A stretch of 64,000 nucleotides of DNA from Strongylocentrotus droebachiensis (Eukaryota; Echinodermata; Echinoidea; Camarodonta; Strongylocentrotidae). How positions within the stretch are numbered: position 1 is the first letter of the stretch; every line of letters begins with the position of its first letter. Under the pieces are notes generated by a model. That model searched no databases. It saw only the letters and a list, made by a program, of their open reading frames with translations, and was not told the origin of the DNA. Location of the stretch: positions 124,001 through 188,000 of the forward strand of contig JAVYIG010001814.1 in assembly GCA_035222895.1 (NCBI GenBank), in the 5' to 3' direction. Of this stretch, positions 10,954 through 21,369 are shown one piece after another. Both the position numbers and the translations under genes were made by a program.

Positions 10954-10995
10954 CTAATGACCGGTCATTAGCAAATACTAATGACCGATCATTAG
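10954..10995. promoter_or_regulatory. Two 18-bp palindromes, 24 bp apart
   Basis: CTAATGACCGGTCATTAG (10954-10971) is a perfect palindrome and CTAATGACCGATCATTAG (10978-10995) is the same with one change. Each holds an inverted TGACC/GGTCA pair flanked by TAAT. This could be a dimeric factor site; no regulated gene is known here. Confidence 0.45.
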
Positions 10996-12311
10996 TACAA
11001 TAATGTTATAAAACATAATTTTATAAAACAAATAAAACATCATCAATAAAACAGAGAAAGTCACAAATTGAGAGCCCACAACTTTTGTCTTTAAAACCGT
11101 CGTTTCCATTAGTGAGAGATTGAAACTTCCTGATTTAGATGTACTTAAATATGTATCAAATACAGTAAGAAGATGCAAAACAGTCCTACAACTGATTTTG
11201 TCATACTGATAAATAAATGTTTGAATGAATGAATAACTAAAATGTGAAGATACAAAAATAGGTTCTTTGACCGTGAAAGCATATTAAACAATAAAGGCGT
11301 TGGTATTTGCAAATCACAATGGTTGTAATCTGTATTTTATATAGATATAAAGTTAAATTTACTAAATATATATAGATAATAAATCTGTCAAATCCTATTG
11401 AACCAGCCTATCAAATTAAAGTAATGGGTACGGGGGATGAAAACAGACTATTATGATAATGGCACGACTTAACTCTTGCAAGTGCCAGCTTTGTTGGAAA
11501 TCCTATAATTACTGTAAACAAGGCGATTGAGTAAAAAGGTGTTAAACTACAATCTAGCACATGGTATGTTTAAAGTTTAGCCATCTACACTAATGATATA
11601 CTGCATATCTTTAACTTTAAGTTCGACCAAAATGAAATCGTAAAAAGACAATTTCGATCACCCAGTCATGGGCGAGAAGATATAAAGTTGTGGAAAGAGT
11701 GAAGGAGAAACGTAAGAGGGGAGAGAAAACTGAACTCATGCGAGTAGGAAGCATGAAAGAAAGATAACGTTTATATTTTGAGCTCATCCGCAGAGATTGC
11801 ACTCTAAATCTGACGAGTCGGTGGAGCCTGGAGGGGAGAAGTATTTACACAAAATGATAGGAATCATAGTTCATTCTTTTTCCCACGTCACTTTAATATT
11901 ATTACATATATTTATATTATCATACATTCACACTATTACATATTTTATATTATTATGATATAGAATATTGTGTTATTTATCATTTTGACACCTTTCACAA
12001 AATGATCCTTCTGACCCTGACCCCTCTACTCGACGCATTTAATCGCCATATCCAAACTCAGCCGAGCATTTAAAGGCAAGGAAAAAAATTAATGAGTATT
12101 GTGCATGTTAATCCAAAAATAGATCGGCGTTATTAAAGAAGCTAGGCGGAGGTTTCAAAAGGCTTTTAATCTTAATAATGTTGGTATCATTACAAAGTTA
12201 ATGTTACAATCTTTCTAATGGTTAATATTTAGTTGTCAAAAATTGTTACAGAATTGACTTATCTGCTATTAAAAGTGGTGAAATTACTACCCGATTATTC
12301 CGCCCTCGATC

Positions 12312-12408
12312 GGCCCGCTATTGTGACGTACGATTTGTGACGTAGGAGGTTGGGCACATGAGCGCGAGAGTGCTCCCAAGAGCTCTCACACAACTCTCGC
12401 CTGCATGC
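12312..12408 (+). repeat. Left arm of a diverged inverted repeat, with two CRE-like sites
   Basis: Carries TGACGTA at 12324 and 12338, GGTTGGGCAC and CTCTCACACAACTCTCGCCT. Its inverted partner is 13194-13272. The arms face each other about 790 bp apart. Confidence 0.55.
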
Positions 12409-12732
12409 ATTATACGTTACAAACGCCACTCGAACGCTAAATATCTGATCAAAATGTCCGAGCTCGAAGAAGATGTTTTACTCGATTTAGAATTCGAATT
12501 TGATGGGCACAGCTCCACAACTAGTGACAGTGGTACTGATAGTGACGATGATGATAATGGGGGTGTAGGAGAGATGGAAAAAAGAGAACAATTCGGAGAA
12601 GACGGCGTCGATGCTGGTGCAAGTCCAGTGATAGTATATCAGCGCGAGCTGCGCTGGCTGAGCTGCCAGCTGCCGCTCAGCTCCCCCGGCCCCGCTCAAC
12701 TGGCGATCGATCTGTCAGATCATGCACCTTAA
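12358..12732 (+). CDS. Candidate first exon or small open frame, acidic protein of unknown function
   Basis: An open frame of 124 codons. An internal start at 12454 (AAAATG) would give MSELEEDVLLDLEFEFDG, followed by a Ser/Thr/Asp-rich acidic stretch (SDSGTDSDDDDN). Two CRE-like TGACGTA sites lie 20-35 bp upstream of the first ATG, as in a GC-rich promoter. The region after about codon 85 reads like non-coding GC-rich DNA, so a splice donor before it is possible. I recognise no family. It overlaps the left arm of an inverted repeat, so it could equally be chance. Low confidence. Confidence 0.25.
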   Translation: MSARVLPRALTQLSPACIIRYKRHSNAKYLIKMSELEEDVLLDLEFEFDGHSSTTSDSGTDSDDDDNGGVGEMEKREQFGEDGVDAGASPVIVYQRELRWLSCQLPLSSPGPAQLAIDLSDHAP

Positions 12733-13780
12733 TTGTCACTGGGGTGACTGGTTGAGACATTTTCGAATTTGTCGGGATGTGTAGGGCTCTTTAGCAAATT
12801 TCACGGATAACAAAACAAAGACGATCAGATGTGAGGTTATATTTGGCGAAAATCAATTACAAATAGAACTGCAGCTGCAGGACATAAACATGCAAGGGAA
12901 GCTCGCGATTCACTCATCATTATTGTCTCCGTATATAATCAACAGCAATCACTATCACGCCAAGGGCAAGGCATGATGACCGAACAAATGCAAAACATCT
13001 CAGCAAATTACACAGAACGGAAGGGTATTTGGACAAATCAAATTGCAAGATTCACCCCTCGTATTATATAACCTAAATTTGCTTAATATTATATGTAATT
13101 ACATGATTTCTAGAGATTGTTATTCCACTTTCTGGTCAGGATGTGAAGCATGCAAAGTCTGGATAATGTATACGTAAAGGCCCACGCAAAACACCGCACG
13201 CGAGCTGTGCGAGAGGCGAGCTCGAGGCCTAGAATTGCGATCGTGCCCAACCAGTGGCGTCATAATCGGCCTACTGCGCGAACAAACTGTTCAAGCCAGG
13301 AATAGAAGTTTGAGGAGGTTCTTGGAAAAAGCTTCTTACCGCGTTTCATTTATATTTACAAGACTTTAGAGCAGAATGTGTGTGTTCAAATTGGTCTACG
13401 CTATCCGGACATGCATAATTTGCCCATTTTGAGTGATTATGTGAAATTTCTTCGCCTAGCTTCTTTAAACAAATTTGTTTTTTTAAGGAAACTCAGTTTA
13501 CCTTTCATTTCCCGCCGTACCATACATGAGCGACGGTGAGCAGGCAGGCAATAATATATGGCTTCCTCTATATCAAACCTTTAGCCCGGGAATTGACTCG
13601 TCTGCATTCAGCGGTGACGTGTGGGTGAAAGTATAATATTATATCTATACGTTTATCGATTATCAGACGTTATTTCGCATGAGCAAGCTCTTGTCAATAA
13701 ATATTATTGCAGGGGTTCTGAACTCCTCAGATGTTGATAGTAATTTGTAACACGATGCTGCTCCTACGACGTTTGCTGCG
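12733..13780. other. Intergenic, no gene seen apart from an inverted-repeat arm
   Basis: Holds the right arm at 13194-13272 and the short palindrome CTGCAGCTGCAG near 12870. No coding signal. Confidence 0.5.
13194..13272 (-). repeat. Right arm of the inverted repeat at 12312
   Basis: On the minus strand it reads AGGCCGATTATGACGCC, GGTTGGGCAC and CTCTCGCACAGCTCGCGTGC, in the same order as the left arm on the plus strand. Confidence 0.55.
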
Positions 13781-13928
13781 GGGCCCTGTTTCATAAAACC
13801 TGTTATCAATAACAAGTTACAATAACTGTTATAAGCTACTGAAATGGTGGCATTTGATTGGCTGAGAGCAAACTTGTCTTAGATGTTTGGCATTCGTTAT
13901 GGATAACAAGTTTTGTGAAACAGGGCCC
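13781..13928. mobile_element. Short hairpin MITE (148 bp) with GGGCCC ends
   Basis: GGGCCCTGTTTCATAAAACC at the left is inverted at the right as TTTTGTGAAACAGGGCCC. The interior is related to the 7349 element in reverse orientation (TGTTATAAGCTACTGAAAT, TTTGATTGG). Confidence 0.88.
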
Positions 13929-14340
13929 AGGTTTCATTTTGTCGAAGATATTTAGGGTTTCGGTTCGAGCAAAATGAAGCATGCAATATGCATAATGGAT
14001 TGAACTGCTGTTTTAATCAGGCAATAAATGAGAAAAACAAAGAAAAACAAATTAGGATTTTTCATGAGAATAAAATATGACTCGCTCGGGTGCACACCTA
14101 CTACACGTTCCAAATATGATCCGTTTTGGAATAATTTGCAACATCATTTGATAGGAAAATTTAAACATCTAAAATCTTATTGACCAATAATTGTGTGGTG
14201 TAATCTTATTTGTTGTTCTCAAGCGAAATTTGATTTCAACTTTCTTTCACATACGAATTTATACTGACTCATTCTTTGATTACAATATCACCTAAAGTCC
14301 TAAACCTTTCTATAGCCTCACAGCAAAAATAGATATCACC

Positions 14341-14520
14341 ATGGCTTCATCTGACACGATGACAACGGAAAACAATGCTGAAGACTTCAATAAAGAAGCC
14401 GCCATTGATAATATTACGCCGGCCGCCAATAACGCTGAAATACGACATTCTCCTGGTTCCAAGTACTTTCTTGAGGTGCTATGTGTTAAATTTTCTCACA
14501 AGAGGCCAATGATAATTTAG
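14341..14520 (+). CDS. Candidate first exon or short frame of 59 residues
   Basis: ATG lies in an excellent animal start context (ATCACCATGGCT). The peptide starts MASSDTMTTENNAEDFNKEA and reads with normal codon use to GSKYFLE, where a possible donor (GAG|GTGCTA) occurs at 14476; the frame stops at 14520 if unspliced. I recognise no family. It could be the first exon of a gene whose later exons are lost or lie elsewhere. It sits 1.6 kb upstream of the PARP-like fragment, but nothing links the two. Confidence 0.3.
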   Translation: MASSDTMTTENNAEDFNKEAAIDNITPAANNAEIRHSPGSKYFLEVLCVKFSHKRPMII

Positions 14521-15293
14521 ACAACGACGTGTAGTTCATGTAGCGACAGAAGAAATATATTGTATCTGTACACAGAGGGCAGCATTTCATTAGTTTACAA
14601 GGGCATGTGAATGAAAGGGAAGGCCATCAAAATGTGCTAAGCGAATTTTACAAGGACAGGGTACCTGTCACCCAGTGGCGGATCAAGGAGGGGGGGGGGG
14701 GGGGGGGGGGGGGGCTCCCTGGCAAAAAACTGGTAAATTTAACCTTTTGTTAAATAAAAGAAGAAGATGGCCCCCTCCCATGGCGCAAGGGGGGGGGGGG
14801 GTGTTGATTCGGCGCTCAATATTTTTCTCAACGGATTTGGAAAAAGAAACAAATAGTGCTTCTTACCCCCCCCCCCCCATTTACATGTAATAATGTTGAT
14901 AATTATGAGAATCAGTCTTGGTATACACTAGAGCCTCTCTTCTTCCCCATCATTACCTTTTCCCAATTATTTTTGTATTTCCTGCTTTCTGTCTTTCTGT
15001 TTTTCTTTCTTCTTATTTTTTTGTGCTGTTGTTTTTACCTTTCCTATAATTTGTTGAGTTTTTTTAATTTTCTTTTTTTTTTCCTTTTATTTTCTTCTTT
15101 CTCTTTTTATTTCTTCCTTCGTTTCTTTTTTGTACTGTTTGCTTTTCCATTCTCCTCCAGGAAGAAAGGTGATGAGGTCACGGTGTCTCAAGGTCAGACC
15201 CCTGACACACCATCCCGTACACAATGGCTAAGTTCTTTTTGCATTTCTATCACTGATGAAGCCGTGTGCCCCCAGTATAATGCCAGCCCGCCC
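14521..15293. other. Low-complexity intergenic DNA: long G/C runs and pyrimidine tract
   Basis: G runs of about 25 (14690-14714) and 13 (14789-14801), a C run of 13 (14866-14878), then about 220 bp of T/C-rich sequence (14935-15155). Frames across it translate to Gly, Pro, Phe and Leu runs and are not genes. Confidence 0.8.
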
Positions 15294-15504
15294 TACTCTC
15301 TTAAAAAAAAAGAGTGAATTTCAAAATCATGGACGTCACTCCTCTGGAGAGTGAAATGGAGTGAAAATAGAGTGAACATTCACTCTTTTTTCTTAGAGAG
15401 CACTCTAAAATCAATCGATATTCACTCCTAAACAAGTGATCACGGACGTCACTCCCAAAAAAGTGAAAATAGAGTGAAAATTCACTCTTTTTTTTAAGAG
15501 AGTA
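15294..15504. mobile_element. TA-flanked MITE with internal tandem structure (211 bp)
   Basis: TACTCTCTTAAAAAAAAAGA at the left and TTTTTTTTAAGAGAGTA at the right are inverted matches; both borders read TA, as for mariner/Tc1-type targets. The inner blocks GGACGTCACTCC and AGTGAAAATAGAGTGAA...TTCACTC each occur twice, so it may be a dimer. Confidence 0.8.
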
Positions 15505-15599
15505 AATAGCCTATTTTACGCTATAACGCTTTTAAAGCTGAATGCGCATAATAACATTTCATTTAAAGTCATTCGCTATAAACTGTTTTGTTTATTGCT

Positions 15600-15660
15600 T
15601 TTTTAAATACTTTTATTCATTTATTCAATTATTTATTCATTCATTTCATTCATTCATTTT
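15600..15660. repeat. ATTC/TTTA-rich microsatellite
   Basis: Imperfect (TTTATTCA)n then (TTCA)n repeats. Confidence 0.8.
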
Positions 15661-15814
15661 CAAGTTTCAAGTTTCTCTGTTCCACATTGCATTGAAAATA
15701 TAGACAGACATATAAATAGAAATTATATATACACGTAATATTATAATTGTAGTATGAACACGTCTCAATGATACTCAATTCATATGATAGATTTAGTAGG
15801 ATGTGAGGAACCCA

Positions 15815-15935
15815 TTCATGCATTCATGAATTTATCTATCATCTATTTATGTATCTATCTATCTATTCATTCTTGCATTTATCTATATTTTTATCTATTC
15901 AATATGTATACATTTATTCATTCATTCGTCCAATT
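15815..15935. repeat. ATCT/ATTC-rich microsatellite
   Basis: Imperfect (ATCT)n and (ATTC)n tracts just upstream of the PARP-like fragment. Confidence 0.75.
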
Positions 15936-15953
15936 CTCGGTTTGTCCTTTTAG

Positions 15954-16140
15954 AATAAAATACATGCCTCTGGGAACTCCCACCAACGCCCAACTCGCAA
16001 AAGGCCTGTCTCTTTTGAAGGAGATCGAAGGACATCTTATCAGCAAGATGCGACGATGGAACAATCTCGACAGTATCTGTTGTCTTCAGCTTTCTGCACC
16101 GCCGCGCCGTTCCGTGTGCGATCGATTCCGTCGACCAAAA
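15954..16140 (+). pseudogene. Degenerate PARP2/3-type regulatory-domain exon fragment
   Basis: Acceptor-like GTCCTTTTAG ends at 15953, followed by IKY and then MPLGTPTNAQLAKG...LLKEIEGHL. This aligns with the window's own PARP3 exon at 170 (MPLGKLSKAQLAKG...LEELEDAL), 15 of 27 residues identical by eye. After about residue 30 this frame stops resembling PARP. In the next forward frame, STVSVVF...AIDSVDQK loosely matches the following PARP positions (SDLSSKF...VIDDAEK), which suggests one small indel. The bases between acceptor and ATG number 10 rather than 11, so the intron phase also differs. A donor-like AAAG|GTGATA follows at 16141. No other PARP exon is seen nearby. Probably a decayed partial duplicate; a live but divergent exon cannot be excluded. 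Confidence 0.55.
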
Positions 16141-16151
16141 GGTGATAATAG

Positions 16152-16262
16152 GGACTTTTAGATTTGCACAACGACAACGTGGATTGCTACGATCGACGTC
16201 CTTTTAGTGCACTGCCTTGAATGGACGTCCACACGTATCAGTCCACGCAAATCTAAAAGTCC
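16152..16262. mobile_element. Short hairpin MITE (111 bp)
   Basis: GGACTTTTAGATTTGC at the left is inverted at the right as GCAAATCTAAAAGTCC, with inner CGTGGA/TCCACG also inverted. It abuts the PARP-like fragment. Confidence 0.85.
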
Positions 16263-16263
16263 T

Positions 16264-17012
16264 CTTGCCGATAAAGTGAAGAGACCTCCGAGGATGTGAT
16301 ATATAAAATACATTCATAAAAAACAGATATTGTATTGGATATTAAGCCTCAACATATGTTTTTGTTTGTTTGTGTTGTTTGGGAGACGATGTTTCATGAG
16401 CTTATGATAGTTTTTATTAATCGGTACCATCATCCTACACCTTACTTACACGACGAAGTATGCCAACGCGCATGTCGAAGATCAATTTGTGAACTAAATT
16501 GGAACTAGCCCCAAATTATTTATATTGAAATGTTTTTTTATTTCTTAACCTGGTCTATAATTATTCGTTCGCAGGTGTCAAAATTTCATGCAAAAATTAT
16601 TCTGTCGACGGTATACTTCCTTGAATATTTTAGTTTGGACATAAATGATGAAATCAAACTAAAATCCCGCTATATTTGCCTACAATCATGTTTGAATGAT
16701 TTGATAATAGCTAAATAAGGTACATAAGGTTCTTAATGTTGGCACTAAAAATGTTAATAATCAATTTTGTTGAATCCCGTCGATATTTTTTAAGTTGCTG
16801 AATCCTCCCCCCCCCCTCATTTTTTAAAACCTCATTCTCTCTCATCTCTCTCTTCTTTCTCACAGGTAGCGTTACTCACAACCTAAAGATATTTAATTCA
16901 AACATATTTCGTAGTACGAAGACTGAATTATACATGTTATACAAAGATTAAAATACATTGTAGATAATTATAAATTGCAATAACTTGATTTCAACACAAT
17001 AACAATTTGTAA
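16264..17012. other. Intergenic, no gene seen; unique left flank of the repeat array
   Basis: AT-rich, with a C run near 16806 and a CT-rich tract at 16835-16862. The last bases before the array read ACAATTTGTAA. Confidence 0.55.
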
Positions 17013-18375
17013 CTAGAAATTTAATTCGTCACGAAGACGAATAAGGTGGTCTGTCTAAGTCTTATGATAGAATTGAGAATGGGAGAAGTTATATTGACAT
17101 GTAAACAATGATGATCATGATGACCATGATGATGATCATGATAGTAAAGGTGATGATGATGATGATAATGATAATGTTATATGATGATAAAAACGATAAT
17201 GTTAATGATGATGATGAGCACAAGCATGATCCTGACATCTGATTGAAAAATAAGGAAATATTTAAATAGCAAATAGTCTCAGCTACAACATACTAAAATT
17301 TGGGAGAAAACTGTTGAATAACAACCGAGATACTGGTCAAAACACCTTGTCATGCAGATTCATGTTTTGAAAAAAGTGACCTCCCATAGACATAACACGC
17401 AAATATGACAAATTATGCATTGTCGCCTTTAATCGAATATTTCACTATGATGACGTCATCTAAATGAAAAATAAATGACATATTTTTGATAGAGAATTAT
17501 CTCAGCTACAACATATCAAATTCTGGAGAAAATTGATCACCGATAAGTGAGATAATCTCAATTAAACAAAGACAAAAATGACGTCATCAACAAAATACAT
17601 TTTCTTTAGTTTAGATTGCAAATATGAAGATTTTGTTTCACTTTGTACGAGTCAGTGTGGTATGAAATCATATCTACAACTCATGCTTTCTCCAACCATG
17701 ATATAAAAATTGGGGTCAATGGACTATCTGAAGAGCTATTTCGATTTTAAAATGGCATGTTTTTGATCAAATTTGCATATATTGCCCATAGCAGTACGCG
17801 CGGATTTGAACTTTGACGCACGCTCACGGCCCTTATTAAATATGAAGAGTGACTGAAATTAATGTAAATTGTCAATTACGTTAAGAGGAATCCAAATCAT
17901 GTAAACATTTTGAATTTGACCATTTCCGCGCGTCATGAGCGCGCGCAACGCGCGCGGGGACATGTACGGACGGAAAATTTTGAAATGCTTAAAATGACCT
18001 GATTCGTACTCTCCTTTAGTAGTTAAGTGATTTGAGCTTTTTAAAATTTTGACGCACACGTACGCGCGCGTCATGACCTTTATGTGACCTTTGATGACAT
18101 GACCTGTTGACCCTTGAGCTGAAGTATATGTGATATGAATAGGAATGACCTTTGCTGATGCATCATGAAGATATGATGGGATAATGTGATTTCACAAATG
18201 GCGCCTGGATGACGTCACGATAACTTGATGACCTTGAAAATGTTCTAGACACGTGTCATGACAATGACCTATGACTGTGCCAAAATTGAATCAAATTGAC
18301 TAAACCAAACTTGAGTTATCCTGGGCACAAAAAACAGGAAGAAATAAAAATAAAGAATAATAATAATAATAATAA
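17013..18375 (+). repeat. Array unit 1 (type A, 1363 bp)
   Basis: First unit, joined to unique DNA on its left. Ends in (TAA)n with no 3' hairpin. Near-copy of unit 4 but with several single-base homopolymer differences. Confidence 0.9.
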
Positions 18376-19970
18376 CTAGAAATTTAATTCGTCACGAAGA
18401 CGAATAAGGTGGTCTGTCTAAGTCTTATGATAGATTTGAGAATGGGAGAAGTTATATAGACATGTAAACAATGATGATCATGATGAACATGATGATGATC
18501 ATGATAGTAAAGGTGATGATGATCATGATAATGAAAATGTTATATGATGATAAAAACGATAATGTTAATGATGATGATGATAATGATCATGATCATGGTG
18601 ATGTTGATGATCATCATCTTCAAGACCATGATGATGATGATGATGATAATGATCATGATCATGGTGATGTTGATGATCATCATCTTCAGACCATGATGAT
18701 GATGATGGTGACATTGATGATGATGATGATAATGATGATATGATGATGATGAAGACGATGATGAGTATGAACATGATCCTGACATCCGATTGAGAAAATG
18801 AGGAAATATTTATATAGCAAATAGTCTCAGCTACAACATACTAAAATTTGGGAGAAAAACTGTTGAATAATACCGAGATACTGGTCAAAACACATTGTCA
18901 TGCAGATGCATGTTTTGAAAAAAGTGACCTCCTCCATAGACATAACACGCAAATATGACAATTATGCATTGTCGCCTTTAATCGAATATTTTACTATGAT
19001 GACGTCAAATAAATGAAAAATATTGACATATTTCTGATAGAGAATTATCTCAGCTACAACATATCAAAATCTGGGAGAAAATCAATCACCGATAAGTGAG
19101 ATAATCTCAAATAAACAAAGACAAAAATGACGTCATCAACAAAATACATTTGTTTGAGTTTAGATGCCAATATGATGACTTTATTTCACTTTGTACGAGT
19201 CAGGGTGGTATAAATCATATTTTCAACTCATGCTTTCTCCAACCATGATATAAAAATTGGGGGTCAATGGACTATCTGAAGAGCTATTTCGATTTTTAAA
19301 ATTGGCATGTTTTTGATCAAATTTGCACTATATTGCCCATAGCAGTACGCGCGGATTTTGAACTTTGACGCACGCTCACGGCCTTATGAAATATGAAGAG
19401 TGACTGAAATTAATGTAAATTGTCAATTACGTTAAGAGGAATCCAAATATGTAAACATTTTGAATTTCACCTTTTTCGCGCGCTGTGAGCGCGCACACCG
19501 CGCGCGGGACCACTTACGGACGGAAAAATTTTGAAATGCTTAAAATGACCTGATTCGTACTCTCGTTTAATAGTTTAGTGATTCTTGAGCAATTTAAAAT
19601 TTTGACGCACACATACTCGCGCGTCATGACCTTTATGTGACCTTTGATGACATGACCTGTTGACCCTTGACCTGAAGTATATGTGATATGAATATGAATG
19701 ACCTTTGCTGATGCATCATGAAGATATGATGGATAATGTGATTTCACAAATGGCGCCTGGATGACGTCACGATAACTTGATGACCTTGAAAATGTTCAAG
19801 ACACGTGTCATGACAATGACCTACGACTGTGCCAAAATTGAATCAAATTGACTAAACCAAACTTGAAGTTATCCTGGGCACAAAAAACGGGAAGAAATAA
19901 AAATAAAGAATAATAAAGAAAATTCTGACGAAAACAATAGGTGGTCTGTTGATAACAGACCACCTAATAA
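18376..19970 (+). repeat. Array unit 2 (type A, 1595 bp)
   Basis: Has an enlarged GAT tract (about 18466-18770) in which a block containing GATCATGATCATGGTGATG is duplicated. One 3' hairpin (19939-19965), then an extra TAATAA before the next unit. Confidence 0.9.
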
Positions 19971-21369
19971 CTAGAAATTTAATTCGTCACGAAGACGAAT
20001 AAGGTGGTCTGTCTTCAAGTCTTATAATAGATTATAATATTTACTATATTGAAAAAGGGAGAAGTTATATAGACATCTAAACAATGATGATTATGATGAT
20101 GATGATCTTGATAGTAGTGATTATGATGAGGATGATTATCATCATTATGATAATGAACATGAGCGTGATTCTGACATCTTATCGGAAAAATGAGGAGTGA
20201 TTTAGATAACATATAGTCTCAGCGACAACATACTCAAATTTGGGAGAAAACTGTTGAATAACAACCGAGATACTGGTCAAAACACATTGTCATGCAGATT
20301 CATGTTTTGAAAAAAGTGACCTCCAATAGACATAACACGCAAATATGACAAATTATGCATTGTCGCCTTTAATCGAATATTTAACTATGATGACGTCTTC
20401 TAAATGAAAAATAAATGGCATATTTTTGATAGAGAATTATCTCAGCTACAACATATCAAAATCTGGAAGAAAATAGATCACCGATAAGTGAGATAGTCTT
20501 AATTAAACAAAGACAAAAATGACGTCATCAACAAAATACATTTGTTTAAGTTTAGATGCCAATATGATTACTTTGTTTCACTTTGTACGAGTCAGGGTGG
20601 TATGAAATCATATCTCCAACTCATGCTTTCTCCAACCATGATATAAAAATCGGGGGTCGATGGACTATCTGAAGAGTTATTTCGATTTTTAATATGGCAT
20701 GTATTTGATCAAATTCGCATTATATTGCCCATAGCAGCACGCGCGGATTTTGAACTTTGACGCGCGCTCAAGGCCTTATAAAAGGTCAAGAGTGACTGAA
20801 ATTAATGTACATTGTCAATTACGTTAAGAGGAATCCAAATCATGTAAACATTTTGAATTTGACCTTTTCCGCGCGCTGTGAGGGCGCACACCGCGCGCGG
20901 GGTCACGTACGGACGAAAAAAATTGAAATGCTTAAAATGACCTGATTCGTACTCTCGTTTAATAGTTAAGTGATTTTGAGCATTTTTAAATTTTGACGCG
21001 CGCGTACGCGCGCGTCATGACCTTTATGTGACCTTTGATGACATGACCTGTTGACCCTTAACCTGAAGTATATGTGATATTAATATGAATGACCTTTGAT
21101 AACGCATCATGAAGATATGATTGAAAATGTGATTTCACAAAATGGCGCCTAAATGACGTCACGATGACCTGATCACCTTGAAAATGTTTCTGTCACGTCT
21201 TATGACAATGACTTATGCCTGTGCCAAAATTAAAAGAAATTGACATAACCAATCTTACGTTATCCGACACACAAAAAAGTGAAGAAATAAATAAAAATAA
21301 AGAAATAATAAAGAAGAAAGAAAATTCTGACGAAATCAATAGGTGGTCTGTTGACAACAGACCACCTAA
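19971..21369 (+). repeat. Array unit 3 (type A, 1399 bp)
   Basis: Starts with the CTTCAAG variant after the 5' hairpin. 3' hairpin at 21341-21367; CTAA is joined directly to the next CTAG. Appears identical to unit 9. Confidence 0.92.

Larger units (their letters stand above)
10323..12300. other. Intergenic, no gene seen
   Basis: AT-rich unique-looking DNA. Holds the hairpin at 10582 and the palindrome pair at 10954-10995; small open frames lack any recognisable protein. Confidence 0.5.

Noticed and set aside
15146-15300. Possible exon after CTCCTCCAG (frame with DEVTVSQGQTPDTP), faintly like the PARP3 VVVPQG segment
   Set aside because: Only a few residues agree, the order relative to the fragment at 15964 would be wrong, and the frame runs into a MITE.
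14856-15317. 153-codon frame rich in Phe and Leu
   Set aside because: It is a translation of a pyrimidine-rich tract and has no protein-like features beyond that.
18471-18785. His/Asp- or Met/Ile-rich open frames on both strands (also near 20015, 23063, 26015, 27939, 29352, 37755, 39375, 48090 and 58249)
   Set aside because: They are translations of the (GAT)n/(ATG)n microsatellite inside the units, open on both strands and varying with repeat length.
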